Numbered from the stretch's first letter, positions 9,177-17,713 are shown. The stretch is DNA of 64,000 bases from Muribaculaceae bacterium (GCA_017935045.1 JAGBIJ010000061.1:1-64000); one strand, 5' to 3'. Numbers and translations: made by a program. The notes: a model not told the origin generated them from the sequence alone.

Positions 9177-9680
9177 ATGAAAAACAATTTTCGGTTGAAT
9201 TTTATAGTGCTGCTGCTGGCTTTGCCTTTCATATTGGGCGGATGCGGCAATGACGATGACCTGCCCGTGGCGCGCATGACTATCACGGAGCGGGGAGGAG
9301 TGCAGAACGACGGTAACCTTTATGTGGAGAACGGCGACAGTATATGTATAGATCGTATCAGCATCATTAAGGACGAGTCGACACCTACGGCTATGATTAC
9401 CGCATGTGAGTATTATTGGGACTGGTATTACGTAGGGCCTGCGTTCGGGCCTGACTTCGCCCGTAAGTTTTATGTGTACAATCAGCCTGCCGGACGTCAT
9501 TGGCTGTCTATACGCATGCTGGTAGCTGCAAAAGGATATTCGCTGGCTACGTATGTGAGCCAGATTCCGGTAATAGTGCAGGCCAGCGGAGAGGACGGCG
9601 TCAAGCCGGACGGCACGGATCTCTTCTCTCATCCCGTAATGTCTCATTATGAGGGAGATGTACCTTTGGATAGCCACTAA
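9177..9680 (+). CDS. Predicted surface-exposed lipoprotein of unknown function
   Basis: Starting at the ATG at 9177, 167 residues are encoded. The signal peptide ends in a lipobox (LGGC). The mature protein begins CGNDDD, an acidic run right after the lipidated Cys, which in Bacteroidota acts as a surface-export signal. The body (about 140 residues) is aromatic-rich, with YYWDWYYVGP near the middle. It looks like one beta-sandwich domain, but I do not recognise a family. The frame is open upstream to 9135; the later Met was chosen because it gives the signal peptide a clean n-region (MKNNFR). Confidence 0.7.
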   Translation: MKNNFRLNFIVLLLALPFILGGCGNDDDLPVARMTITERGGVQNDGNLYVENGDSICIDRISIIKDESTPTAMITACEYYWDWYYVGPAFGPDFARKFYVYNQPAGRHWLSIRMLVAAKGYSLATYVSQIPVIVQASGEDGVKPDGTDLFSHPVMSHYEGDVPLDSH

Positions 9681-9706
9681 AATTTCTTCGGGGATTATAT
9701 ATGTGG

Positions 9707-9737
9707 CGGGGGACCGGTTATCGCCGGCCCCCCGTTT
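9707..9737 (+). terminator. Terminator between convergent lipoprotein and flavin reductase genes
   Basis: An 11-bp G/C-rich stem (9707-9717 with 9724-9734, one A-C mismatch) has a 6-base loop and is followed by TTT. It could serve both strands, but the T-run favours plus. Confidence 0.7.
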
Positions 9738-9750
9738 GTGCGCAAAGGAT

Positions 9751-10278
9751 TCAGAATAGTCCTGACGGGCGTTGGAATACTGCCTGAATCTGAGTGATAT
9801 ACATGTAGTGAAGGTCCGTGGGGCCCTTGGGATACCATTTCGGCATGACGGTGGGGTCGATAAAATCTTTCTCTACGAGTTGCTGGCGGTACATTACGCG
9901 GCATACGAGCGTGAGAGTCGCTTCTTTGTAGGTCACGTCTCCCGTAGGAAGCGCGATGGGCGTAAGACCGCTGTTTTTCATTTTGTCCATGTCGCGTCCG
10001 CTTTTTGAGCCGAGTTCGGACAGTACTTTCTTGTATTTGTCGGGAAAGAACGAGAGTGTGAGCGAGTGGGTTTTGTCTATCCACTCCTTGGTGTAACGCG
10101 ACGGACGTACGAAGCATGTGGCTGCCGGCAGACCCCACATAAAGCCGAGGAATCCCCATGAAGCGGTCATCATGTTGAATGAATCCATTGTGCCGCTCGT
10201 AATCAGCATCCAGTCGTTGCCGATCATATCTATGAATTTGCCGTCGAGTTTGGCCGGATCGATTTGTTTAAGAGTCAT
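9751..10278 (-). CDS. Flavin reductase-like FMN-binding split-barrel protein
   Basis: The 175-residue protein looks like the flavin-reductase-like split beta-barrel family. It has DSFNMMTASWGFLGFMW near residues 32-48, where FMN binds, and a basic PSRYTKEW segment after it. Proteins of this type bind FMN and reduce flavin or act as small flavoproteins; the substrate cannot be told from sequence. It is the third gene in a leftward series after mdh and the thioredoxin lipoprotein. The mdh terminator separates it from mdh. Confidence 0.85.
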   Translation of the reverse strand: MTLKQIDPAKLDGKFIDMIGNDWMLITSGTMDSFNMMTASWGFLGFMWGLPAATCFVRPSRYTKEWIDKTHSLTLSFFPDKYKKVLSELGSKSGRDMDKMKNSGLTPIALPTGDVTYKEATLTLVCRVMYRQQLVEKDFIDPTVMPKWYPKGPTDLHYMYITQIQAVFQRPSGLF

Positions 10279-10357
10279 ATTCTGATAATTTAGGTAATAA
10301 TATATCTCGTTAACACGCGGTAGACTGCAAAAGTTTAGTTGTCTTTTAGGCAGCTTG

Positions 10358-10855
10358 TTATTGCGCGAGTTTAGCGAGTGCGTCCGTGAGCGCGTCAGGC
10401 TGGAGGCCGGTAATTGCCATGGTTGCGTCTTCGGGTTTCAATGCACGGGCTGATTCGGCGCCGGGCTTGCCGTCATATATCACGACGTGCGGGATGCCGC
10501 TGATGCCGTAAAGGTCGGCAAGGCCAGGATAGCGGTCCACGTCTATCTTTAGAAACAAGATTTTGCCGGCATACTGCTTTTCCCATGCATCGAACATGGG
10601 GGCGAGTTGACGGCATGGCCCGCACCAGGTGGCAGAGAAATCAATTACGACAGGCATGGATGCATGCTGCGCTTTCACGGTAATGCCGCTGTCGCTGACT
10701 TCAAAAGCGGATTCAGCCGCTTCGCCTTCAGTAGCAGTAGCAGCTGCGGTCTGCGAGGTATCTGCGGACGAATCGGCAGCGGTGTTATTCTCTTTGCCTC
10801 CGCAAGCGGTAAGGGTAAGCGCCGCAATGGCGGCAATGAATATTGTTTTCTTCAT
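10358..10855 (-). CDS. Thioredoxin-domain lipoprotein
   Basis: This 165-residue protein has a signal peptide with lipobox LTAC at residues 15-18. A low-complexity Ala/Thr/Glu/Ser linker follows (about 20-50), then a thioredoxin fold from about residue 55. The active site WCGPC and the cis-Pro segment GIPHVV are intact, so a periplasmic or outer-membrane-tethered disulfide exchange role is likely. Thioredoxin lipoproteins of this kind are frequent in Bacteroidales. It starts 65 bases downstream of the mdh stop, after the mdh terminator, so it probably has its own promoter, though none with good consensus is seen. Confidence 0.88.
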   Translation of the reverse strand: MKKTIFIAAIAALTLTACGGKENNTAADSSADTSQTAAATATEGEAAESAFEVSDSGITVKAQHASMPVVIDFSATWCGPCRQLAPMFDAWEKQYAGKILFLKIDVDRYPGLADLYGISGIPHVVIYDGKPGAESARALKPEDATMAITGLQPDALTDALAKLAQ

Positions 10856-10862
10856 ATCATGT

Positions 10863-10898
10863 AAAAAAGGGGAGGCGGAGACTTATGCTCCGCCTCCC
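10863..10898 (-). terminator. mdh terminator
   Basis: An 11-bp perfect stem (10870-10880 with 10888-10898) has a 7-base loop. On the minus strand it is followed by CC and six T, so it is a classic intrinsic terminator just after the mdh stop. Confidence 0.88.
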
Positions 10899-10919
10899 GA
10901 TATGTTGTATTTATTATTT

Positions 10920-11849
10920 TCAGCAGGGAAGTGCGCCGTTGGTCTTGCGTACGGCAGCAGCGCTCTTGGCGAAGAGTTCCTTCTCCTCGTCGTTGAGGTC
11001 AAGCTCGATGATTTTCTCGATACCGTTTTTGCCGAGGATACAGGGCACGCCTATGCAGATGTCCTTCTCGCCATATTCGCCTTCAAGCAGGGCGGAGCAG
11101 GGTATCATGCACTTCTGGTCATGGATGACAGCCTCTACCACTTCTGCAGCAGCTGCGCCGGGAGCATACCATGCGCTGGTGCCGAGCAGCTTGGTCAGAG
11201 TAGCGCCGCCTACCATAGTGTCGGCTGCAACCTTGTCCAGAGTCTCGGCGTCGAGCAGGGTGGAAGCGGGCACACCGCGGAATGCGGCGAAGCGCTTCAT
11301 AGGAATCATTGTCGTGTCGCCGTGGCCGCCGATTACGAAGCCTTCTACCTCATTGGGGTTGGCGTTCAGAGCCTGGCTGAGATAGTATTTGAAGCGGCTG
11401 GAGTCGAGGGCGCCGCCCATGCCGATAATGCGGTTTTTGGGCAGACCGGAGATTTTGTGAATCAGATAAGTCATGGTATCCATAGGGTTGGACACGCATA
11501 CGATGACTGCATTGGGGCTGTGAGCCAGGACGCTTTCAGTCACCTGCTTTACGATGCCGGCGTTGACGCCTATCAGCTCCTCGCGGGTCATGCCAGGCTT
11601 GCGGGGGATACCTGAAGTGATGACTACCACGTCGCTGCCTGCAGTAGCGGCATAGTCGTTGGTCACGCCTTTGATACGGGTGTTCATGTCCAGCAGATTG
11701 GCTGTCTGCATCATGTCCATGGCTTTGCCTTCGGACACACCTTCCTTGATATCTATCATCACTACTTCGTCAGCCACTTCGCGCAGAGCGATTACATTGG
11801 CTGCGGTTGCGCCTACATTACCGGCGCCGACAACGGTTACTTTTGACAT
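10920..11849 (-). CDS. mdh: Malate dehydrogenase
   Basis: Mdh interconverts malate and oxaloacetate with NAD. The 309 residues fit the LDH-like malate dehydrogenase family. It has the Rossmann GAGNVGAT (8-15), SNPMDT, the substrate Arg region GIPRKPGM and the catalytic-His segment IGGHGDTT. In Bacteroidales it works in the reductive branch to succinate and propionate. The gene is bounded by a strong promoter and a strong terminator, so it is probably one transcript. Confidence 0.96.
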   Translation of the reverse strand: MSKVTVVGAGNVGATAANVIALREVADEVVMIDIKEGVSEGKAMDMMQTANLLDMNTRIKGVTNDYAATAGSDVVVITSGIPRKPGMTREELIGVNAGIVKQVTESVLAHSPNAVIVCVSNPMDTMTYLIHKISGLPKNRIIGMGGALDSSRFKYYLSQALNANPNEVEGFVIGGHGDTTMIPMKRFAAFRGVPASTLLDAETLDKVAADTMVGGATLTKLLGTSAWYAPGAAAAEVVEAVIHDQKCMIPCSALLEGEYGEKDICIGVPCILGKNGIEKIIELDLNDEEKELFAKSAAAVRKTNGALPC

Positions 11850-11902
11850 CTTAAAATGCTGTTTTTAAGTATTAAAATTCAAGTTAATAATCTTGGATAC
11901 AT

Positions 11903-11922
11903 ACCGGGGAAACCTCTCCCGG
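11903..11922 (-). other. Small G/C hairpin in the mdh leader
   Basis: CCGGG and CCCGG flank 9 bases inside the roughly 75-base leader between the mdh promoter and its start. It is only 5-6 bp and has no T-run, so it is not a terminator. A role in mRNA stability or translation is possible but unsupported. Confidence 0.3.
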
Positions 11923-11931
11923 ATTCAAGCA

Positions 11932-11963
11932 CAAAGTTACGCAAAAAAATCGGGTAGGGCAAA
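11932..11963 (-). promoter_or_regulatory. mdh promoter
   Basis: The minus strand has TTTG (11963-11960), 20 bases and TAACTTTG (11939-11932), a full consensus match. Confidence 0.8.
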
Positions 11964-12022
11964 TATGCGGAGCTAATTTTTGCAGAATGAAATTTATAGG
12001 CTGTTTAAAAATCAACCGCCTC

Positions 12023-12628
12023 TTACAGCTCGATTTTACCCTTGCCTGCGCGCAGGACTTGTGGATTTCTGTCCGTACAGTCGATTATGGTGCTTGGCTC
12101 CGTGCTTCCTTCGCCTCCGTCTATCAGAAAATCCGCACGTCCCTGATATGCCTCGGCCAGCAGTGACGGATTGACAGTATAATCTGTGTCGTCAAATTCC
12201 ACAGAGGTCGTAAGCAACGGTTTGCCCAGATATTCCACTAATTTAAGATCAAGATTGCAGTCCGGCACCCTGATGCCTACAGTCTTGCGCCCTTTGAAGG
12301 CTTTGGGCAGTCTGGAGCTGGCGCGGAAAAGAAATGTGAACGGCCCCGGAGTATAATCGCGCATCAGGCGGTAACCTGTATCATCGATACGGGCGTATTC
12401 CGATGCCTGGGATATGGATGCGCAGACTATAGACAGATTCGTCTTGTCGGGATTGATGCCTTTAAGCCGGCATATCCGCTCTATGGCTTTTACGTTCATG
12501 GCGTCGCAGCCTATGGCGTAGAGTGTGTCGGTAGGGTAAATCATTATGTCGCCCTTTTCCAGACGTGAGCAGATGTGCTGCAGCTGGTCTTCCGAGGGAT
12601 TGTCGTTCCAGATTTTTATTGTTTCCAT
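12023..12628 (-). CDS. YrdC/Sua5-type L-threonylcarbamoyladenylate synthase family protein
   Basis: The YrdC domain covers nearly all 201 residues, with YPTDTLYAIGCDA near residue 29, KGINPDK near 50 and PGPFTFL near 90. The family makes threonylcarbamoyl-AMP from Thr, bicarbonate and ATP, the donor used by TsaD. The short form without a Sua5 C-terminal domain could also be the YciO branch, whose role is less clear, so no symbol is given. The frame is open to 12667. The Met at 12628 is preferred because the upstream stretch contains the promoter. Confidence 0.85.
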   Translation of the reverse strand: METIKIWNDNPSEDQLQHICSRLEKGDIMIYPTDTLYAIGCDAMNVKAIERICRLKGINPDKTNLSIVCASISQASEYARIDDTGYRLMRDYTPGPFTFLFRASSRLPKAFKGRKTVGIRVPDCNLDLKLVEYLGKPLLTTSVEFDDTDYTVNPSLLAEAYQGRADFLIDGGEGSTEPSTIIDCTDRNPQVLRAGKGKIEL

Positions 12629-12636
12629 CTTACGTA

Positions 12637-12667
12637 CAAAGGTACTAAATAATTTCTTGTTTTGCAA
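12637..12667 (-). promoter_or_regulatory. Promoter of the YrdC-type gene
   Basis: The minus strand reads TTG (12667-12665), 20 bases, then TACCTTTG (12644-12637). The box ends 8 bases before the ATG, so the mRNA leader would be only a few bases long. Confidence 0.7.
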
Positions 12668-12691
12668 CTACTCGAAAAATTATTAATTTTG
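12661..12691 (+). promoter_or_regulatory. mtnN-luxS promoter
   Basis: TTTG (12661-12664), 19 bases and TAATTTTG (12684-12691) match the consensus. The -33 element abuts the -33 element of the divergent YrdC-type gene. Confidence 0.75.
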
Positions 12692-12710
12692 CAGTACAAA
12701 ACGGAATATT

Positions 12711-13397
12711 ATGATAATAGGTATTATAGTGGCGATGAAGAAGGAGTTGGATTTACTTCTTCCGCTCATAGAGCAGTCGCAGGCGCCTGCCGAAGACAAT
12801 GGTTTTACATTTTATACAGGCTCTATCGGCAAACATGGTGTAGTAGTCATGCAGTGCGGCATAGGCAAGGTCAATTCTGCTTTGGGCGCCATGACGCTTA
12901 TAGATAATTTTCATCCTCAATGCGTCATCAACACGGGTGTGGCCGGCGGCGCAGACGCGTCGATGCATGTGCTGGATTTGCTGGTTGCGACCGGTGTGGC
13001 TTACCATGATGTATGGTGCGGTCCGGGTACGGAATATGGCGCTGCCAGCGGCTTTGACGTGATAATGAATCCGGGACATAAGATTCTTGAAATAGCGCAC
13101 TCCCTGCCATCTCTGGCCAACGCGCGGTACGGCCTGATTTGTTCGGGCGATAAATTTATCTCACAGGCTTCCGAGGTAGCGGAGATTAAGTCCCATTTCC
13201 CTGACGCGCTGGCTGTAGATATGGAGTCAGCTTCCATAGCTCAGGTCTGCGTCATGAAGAGAGTGCCGTTCAACATATTGCGAGTAATAAGCGACACACC
13301 GGGACAAGAGGACAATATCTCGCAGTATGCCAATTTCTGGACCGACGCCCCGCATGAGACTTTCTCGGCTCTCTGCTCCATCCTAAAGGCTCTATGA
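12711..13397 (+). CDS. mtnN: 5'-methylthioadenosine/S-adenosylhomocysteine nucleosidase
   Basis: The enzyme cleaves adenine from MTA and SAH, and in the latter case yields S-ribosylhomocysteine for LuxS. The 228 residues show the family features: Glu12 in the N-terminal KKELD, NTGVAGG near residue 73, the nucleoside-binding VDMESASIAQ near 172 and the catalytic-Asp segment RVISD near 195. It overlaps luxS by 4 bases, so the two are translationally linked. Confidence 0.95.
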   Translation: MIIGIIVAMKKELDLLLPLIEQSQAPAEDNGFTFYTGSIGKHGVVVMQCGIGKVNSALGAMTLIDNFHPQCVINTGVAGGADASMHVLDLLVATGVAYHDVWCGPGTEYGAASGFDVIMNPGHKILEIAHSLPSLANARYGLICSGDKFISQASEVAEIKSHFPDALAVDMESASIAQVCVMKRVPFNILRVISDTPGQEDNISQYANFWTDAPHETFSALCSILKAL

Positions 13398-13876
13398 TTA
13401 TGGAAAAGATTCCCAGTTTTACTATCAATCATCTTACGCTCGAACCGGGCCTTTACGTCAGCCGGCGTGACAGTATGGCGGATGGCGGCGTGATTACGAC
13501 TTTCGACTGTCGTATGACAGCCCCCAACCGTGAGCCGGCCTTGTCTGTTTCCGCGCTTCACACAATCGAACACCTTGCCGCGACTTTTCTGCGCAATCAT
13601 CCGCTTTGGAAAGACAGAGTGATATATTGGGGCCCTATGGGTTGCTGTACCGGCAACTACCTGTTGCTGAAGGGGGAGCTGGATAGCGTGGATGTGTTGC
13701 CGCTGATGCGGGAGACATTCGAATTCATATCCGGTTTCGAGGGGCAGGTTCCGGGCGCCACGCCGCGCGACTGCGGCAATTATCTGCTGATGAATCTCCC
13801 GGAAGCCAGGATAGTCGCACGCCGTTATCTTGATGTATTGAATAGAAAAGACTGTCCTACTAATTATCCGGAATGA
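13394..13876 (+). CDS. luxS: S-ribosylhomocysteine lyase LuxS
   Basis: LuxS splits S-ribosylhomocysteine into homocysteine and DPD, the precursor of autoinducer-2. The metal site is complete: HTIEH at residues 56-60 and Cys127 in TPRDCGN, with the catalytic Cys at 84 (MGCCTG). The 160-residue length is normal. The start at 13394 overlaps the mtnN stop; Met3 at 13400 is an alternative. The mtnN-luxS pair forms a complete SAH detoxification route. AI-2 release is a by-product, and signalling use cannot be inferred from sequence. Confidence 0.96.
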   Translation: MIMEKIPSFTINHLTLEPGLYVSRRDSMADGGVITTFDCRMTAPNREPALSVSALHTIEHLAATFLRNHPLWKDRVIYWGPMGCCTGNYLLLKGELDSVDVLPLMRETFEFISGFEGQVPGATPRDCGNYLLMNLPEARIVARRYLDVLNRKDCPTNYPE

Positions 13877-13877
13877 T

Positions 13878-14801
13878 ATGCACACTTCATTACGACAGAC
13901 AATGAAAGACTGGATGCTGCCTATCTCTATGATGGGCGGCATTGTCTTTTATCAGTGGATGCACTATCTTACGTTTCTCTCTCCATATCTGATTTTTGTG
14001 ATGCTTACCATCACGTATTGCCGCATACAGCCCCGAGACTTCAGGATAGGGCGGTTTCAATGGTATCTTCTCGCCGCGCAGATGCTGATAGCCGCGGTCT
14101 TCTATTTCTCTTTCCTCGGCTTCAGTCATACGGTGGCTACCGGTGTTTTCATCTGTGTGTTCGTGCCTACGGCTACTGCTGCCCCGGTCATTACCGGGAT
14201 GCTTGGAGGCAGTATAACTCGTGTCGCTACTTACTCACTTGTGTGCAATCTTACGGTTGCAGTCTTCGGACCGCTTATTCTTGCAGCGATAGGCAATCAT
14301 CCTGAGATGACCTTTTTGCAATCGTTCTATAAAATTTGCTCATCGGTGTTGCCGTTGCTTGTCTTACCGATAGTGACAGCTATGGTGTTGCGGTATACTT
14401 GCCGTCCCGTACACGATTATATGGCCCACAATCAATCATTTTCGTTTTATATGTGGGCGCTCGCGCTGTTCATCGTGGTTGGCTCGTCGGTAAGCTTTAT
14501 AGTCAATCATTTCTCTATCGGCGATATGCCCACTATCATAGGCATGTTGCTCGGATCGCTCGCTGCATGCGCCGTGCAATTTCTTATTGGCAGAAAGGTT
14601 GGCGCCCGCTTTGGCGACAAGGTAACGGGTGGACAATGTCTGGGGCAGAAAAATACAGTTTTGGCTATATGGCTTGCCCTGACATATCTCAATCAGCTGG
14701 CATCCGTAGCTCCGGCCGCATACGTAGCCTGGCATAACATAGCCAATTCATGGCAACTGATTCATTACCACCGCAGGCATAAGAAGAAAGTAGAGTCCTG
14801 A
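13878..14801 (+). CDS. BASS-family (bile acid:Na+ symporter-like) transporter
   Basis: This 307-residue protein has nine to ten predicted membrane segments. The two family marks are in the expected places: VPTATAAPVITGMLGG near residue 95 (helix-crossing region) and GQKNTVLAIWLA near 260. Members move organic anions with Na+; this substrate is unknown. It starts one base after the luxS stop, so it is in the mtnN-luxS operon and might carry a metabolite of that pathway. That is an inference from location only. It converges with the gtrA-like gene, with 6 bases between stops. Confidence 0.82.
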   Translation: MHTSLRQTMKDWMLPISMMGGIVFYQWMHYLTFLSPYLIFVMLTITYCRIQPRDFRIGRFQWYLLAAQMLIAAVFYFSFLGFSHTVATGVFICVFVPTATAAPVITGMLGGSITRVATYSLVCNLTVAVFGPLILAAIGNHPEMTFLQSFYKICSSVLPLLVLPIVTAMVLRYTCRPVHDYMAHNQSFSFYMWALALFIVVGSSVSFIVNHFSIGDMPTIIGMLLGSLAACAVQFLIGRKVGARFGDKVTGGQCLGQKNTVLAIWLALTYLNQLASVAPAAYVAWHNIANSWQLIHYHRRHKKKVES

Positions 14802-14807
14802 TGAGTG

Positions 14808-15281
14808 TCAATATTGGTCGAGTTCCTCGGCTGTGCGTTCGGTGTCAGTAGTTCTCCCTTTGCTCTCAAAGCGCCTGTTGGTCAGAGCGAATCGCACGAG
14901 TATGTAGTTGACGGGGATACATATCGCCATGGCGGGGAGCAGCGCGAGATTAGCGCCCACAATCCCTTTGAAGATGGCTACAAGGCCGGTCTGCAGACCC
15001 AGATTGATAAGGTGACTCAGAGCGAAGCCTATACCTTTCTTGGCATTGGGTTTGGTATGGAATGTGAAAATGTTGGAGAAGATGAAATTGTAGATGAAGC
15101 TGATAGCATAGCTGATGATGGTGCTGACCACTGCCGGAACACCGACGGCATTGACAAATACAATATATATAATGTATTGAAGCACAGTGGCAACGCCTCC
15201 CACAATTCCGAATCGCACTATTTCACTAAGGCGTCCTTCGCCGGTTACAATCTCTTTTATACTTCTCTTGTTCAAGTTCAT
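14808..15281 (-). CDS. GtrA-like membrane protein
   Basis: This 157-residue protein has four predicted membrane helices and the GtrA family start (RFGIVGGVATVLQY). A central YAISFIYNFIFSNIFTF segment resembles the NFxxxRxWVF region of the family. GtrA proteins are thought to flip or carry undecaprenyl-linked sugars made by a GtrB-type glycosyltransferase. The upstream neighbour is such a transferase, 36 bases away, which strongly supports a pair. The last 20 residues are polar and charged. Confidence 0.85.
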   Translation of the reverse strand: MNLNKRSIKEIVTGEGRLSEIVRFGIVGGVATVLQYIIYIVFVNAVGVPAVVSTIISYAISFIYNFIFSNIFTFHTKPNAKKGIGFALSHLINLGLQTGLVAIFKGIVGANLALLPAMAICIPVNYILVRFALTNRRFESKGRTTDTERTAEELDQY

Positions 15282-15317
15282 GGATAATGTTGATACAGTA
15301 TTGGTAATGTATGTCGC

Positions 15318-16274
15318 TCAGAGTCGTGTCGCTCGCTTGTCGCCGTTGATGGAATTTACAAAATATGGGGGACGCTGCTTGGTCTCCATGAAGATGCGCC
15401 CCAGATATTCGCCTATTATTCCGAGAGCGAGCAATATAAAGCCGCCGAGCAGCAGTATCAGGCATACGATGGTGGGATAGCCGCTTACGGGGTCGCCCCA
15501 TACCAGAGCCTTGACAAGCACCACTATCAGATATATGAATGCAATCAGTGAAACAGTAAGCCCCATGTAGGAAGCGAGCTTCAATGGCATGACTGAGTGG
15601 GAGGTAATGCCGTCTACGGCCAGACGGAGCAGTGCGCGGACTTTCCATTTAGACTTGCCTGCGACGCGTTCTTTGATGTCGTATGGCACGGGAGCTTTGC
15701 TGAAACCGATTATCTCGTAAAGCCCCTTGGTGTATCGCTGGCTTTCTCTCAGAGCGGAGATTGCATCCACGCATCGGCGATCGAGCAGCCGGAAGTCCCC
15801 GGCATTGGATGTCAGATCCACATCACGCGACATGCCCGCCAGCATCTTGTGGTACAGTCTGGACGAGGCTTTCTTCAGCACTGACTGCCGGCGCTCGCGC
15901 CGGTTGCCGTATACATCGTCGTAACCTTCCTCCCATTTAGCCAGCATGTCCGGTATTACTTCCGGAGGCTCCTGGAGGTCGGCGTCAAGGGTAATCACGC
16001 AGTCGCCTGTCGCGTGGTCGAACCCGGCAAGCATACCTATCTCCTTGCCATAATTGCGCGACATGTCGATATAGTTTACTCTTGAGTCTTTCGCACGCAA
16101 CTGTTCCAGCACCTCAAGCGTACGGTCCTTGCTGCCGTCGTTGATGAAAAGCAGCTCAAAGTCGTATCGGTCGGACAGAGAGCCCATCACTTTGCATACT
16201 TCGGCATGGAACAGAGGGAGCGCCTCCTCCTCATTGTAAGCAGGAACAAGCAATGTGACCTTACGTTTATTCAT
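15318..16274 (-). CDS. GtrB/DPM1-type family 2 glycosyltransferase
   Basis: The 318-residue protein has a GT2 domain in its first 225 residues. The domain starts [13 protein letters not shown], with [10 protein letters not shown] (DxD-like metal site) near 95 and a following QR-type segment (RERRQS). Two C-terminal helices lie at about 232-258 and 266-292. This layout is that of enzymes that put a sugar on undecaprenyl phosphate. Together with the gtrA-like gene it probably supplies a lipid-linked sugar for modification of surface glycans. It overlaps the engB end by 8 bases. Confidence 0.9.
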   Translation of the reverse strand: MNKRKVTLLVPAYNEEEALPLFHAEVCKVMGSLSDRYDFELLFINDGSKDRTLEVLEQLRAKDSRVNYIDMSRNYGKEIGMLAGFDHATGDCVITLDADLQEPPEVIPDMLAKWEEGYDDVYGNRRERRQSVLKKASSRLYHKMLAGMSRDVDLTSNAGDFRLLDRRCVDAISALRESQRYTKGLYEIIGFSKAPVPYDIKERVAGKSKWKVRALLRLAVDGITSHSVMPLKLASYMGLTVSLIAFIYLIVVLVKALVWGDPVSGYPTIVCLILLLGGFILLALGIIGEYLGRIFMETKQRPPYFVNSINGDKRATRL

Positions 16275-16878
16275 TGCTGCGATACATTTTATTCAGTCCT
16301 TCAATGTAGTCAAGCAATTCGTCTCGACCCATACCTGTCTCCGATGAAGTGACGAAGACCGGAGGAAGTTCTTCCCAATGCTTGAGCAGAGATTTCTTGT
16401 ATGCCGCCACCTTGGCTTTCAGGGCATTGGGGCCGAGTTTGTCTCCTTTCGTAAAGACCAGGGCAAACGGCACCCCATGCTCGCCCAGCCAGTTGATGAA
16501 TTCCATATCTATCTTCTGCGGGTCATGGCGGGAGTCAACGAGTACAAAAAGACAGGTCATCTGCTCGCGGTTCATCACATAATCCTCGATTATACGCTGT
16601 ATCTGTTCGCGCTGCTGCTTGCCTCGGGCTGCGTAGCCATAGCCGGGCAGGTCAACGATATACCACTGCCCGTCGTTGATACTGAAATGATTGATAAGCA
16701 AAGTCTTGCCGGGAGTCTGACTCGTCTTGGCCAGTGACTTGCGGCGCGTCAGCATATTGATAAGCGAGCTTTTGCCCACGTTGCTGCGCCCGATGAACGC
16801 GTATTCGGGAGCATCGGTGTCGGGGCAGGCTCCGGCCTTGGCATTGCTTACTACGTATTCGGCTTTCTTGATTTCCAT
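16267..16878 (-). CDS. engB: Ribosome biogenesis GTP-binding protein EngB (YsxC/YihA)
   Basis: A 203-residue TRAFAC GTPase with all G motifs: GRSNVGKS (G1), TPGKT (G2), DLPGYG (G3), TKGDK (G4) and VTSSE (G5). EngB is needed for large-subunit assembly. The frame opens at 16890, but the ATG at 16878 is preferred because the upstream Met lies in the promoter box. It is first in a leftward series with the GT2 and gtrA-like genes. The functional link to those is not obvious. Confidence 0.93.
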   Translation of the reverse strand: MEIKKAEYVVSNAKAGACPDTDAPEYAFIGRSNVGKSSLINMLTRRKSLAKTSQTPGKTLLINHFSINDGQWYIVDLPGYGYAARGKQQREQIQRIIEDYVMNREQMTCLFVLVDSRHDPQKIDMEFINWLGEHGVPFALVFTKGDKLGPNALKAKVAAYKKSLLKHWEELPPVFVTSSETGMGRDELLDYIEGLNKMYRSNE

Positions 16879-16887
16879 AATCGGCTG

Positions 16888-16895
16888 CAAAGTTA
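16888..16895 (-). promoter_or_regulatory. engB -7 box
   Basis: The minus strand reads TAACTTTG, 9 bases before the chosen ATG. No TTG is at the right upstream distance, so the -33 part is weak. If used, the mRNA would be almost leaderless. Confidence 0.5.
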
Positions 16896-16960
16896 CAAAT
16901 TAATTCTTATTTAATAACGCGCGCAGTGAGGAAATGTTAAAAAGCCCATAGTTATTCAGG

Positions 16961-17545
16961 TCAGAGATTGCGGTAAGAGCGTTGCTCGTCGAGCAGACGC
17001 ACCAGAGCGGCACGGGCGTCGGGATTGCCGGCGGAGAGGGCTTTGCGGTACCACATTACGGCCACATCGACATTGCGCTTCACGCCGTAACCCTTTTCGT
17101 AGCAAAGCCCAATATTGTATTGTCCGTCGGCATCCCCTTGCTCGGCGGCTCGGCGGAACCAGCGGGCCGCCTCCTTATAGTTCTTGCCCGTGCCTATGCC
17201 GTTGAGATAGGTCAAGCCGACATACACCTGTGCCTCGGCATAACCCTTGTCGGCGGCGCGGCGAAACCATTTTATTGCCTCGCCATCGTCCTTCTTCACG
17301 CCGTAACCGTTGAGGTAGCACAGCGCCAGGTCATATTCGGCCAGAGTGTAGCCCTCCCTGGCCAGTTCGCGGTAGATGGGGAAAGCCGCCTCCAGATAGC
17401 CGTGGCGGTAGAGATAATACGCGCGGGCATGACGTTCCGCCTGAGTCTTGTAAGCCTCCACGTCATCAGGCTCTCCCGTCGGTTCGTCCGCGAAGCAACC
17501 GAACGCGGACAGCATGACCGCAAGCGATATCAGAATATGTTTCAT
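16961..17545 (-). CDS. Sel1-repeat (TPR-like) exported protein
   Basis: From the ATG at 17545, 194 residues are encoded. A signal peptide covers about residues 1-18 (ends AFGCFA; a weak lipobox is possible). Four Sel1-like repeats follow from about residue 38, each with the pattern A...W...AA..G...A..N.G..Y..G. Such solenoids bind proteins. No enzyme domain is present, and the partner cannot be told from the context. The frame continues upstream to 17566, but the later Met gives the proper n-region. Confidence 0.85.
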   Translation of the reverse strand: MKHILISLAVMLSAFGCFADEPTGEPDDVEAYKTQAERHARAYYLYRHGYLEAAFPIYRELAREGYTLAEYDLALCYLNGYGVKKDDGEAIKWFRRAADKGYAEAQVYVGLTYLNGIGTGKNYKEAARWFRRAAEQGDADGQYNIGLCYEKGYGVKRNVDVAVMWYRKALSAGNPDARAALVRLLDEQRSYRNL

Positions 17546-17582
17546 ATTTAAGAATCGATACATCATCTTTTTGAATTTTTCT

Positions 17583-17613
17583 CAAAGTTAATGCTTTGCC
17601 TCGGACTGACCAA
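17583..17613 (-). promoter_or_regulatory. Promoter of the Sel1 gene
   Basis: The minus strand reads TTG (17613-17611), 20 bases, then TAACTTTG (17590-17583), a full consensus. The leader would be about 30 bases. Confidence 0.72.
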
Positions 17614-17713
17614 GCGACCGCAGCATTATTTGATGAAACGTCGGGCATATTTTACGGATTCAACCTTTAGCCGGGCTTAATTGTTATAAAGTCTAAACAA
17701 AAATATGTAATTT

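Noticed and set aside
10629..11615. 328-residue open frame opposite mdh and the thioredoxin lipoprotein
   Set aside because: It spans two real genes on the other strand and the mdh terminator, and its translation is low-complexity Ala/Gly/Val. Shadow frame.
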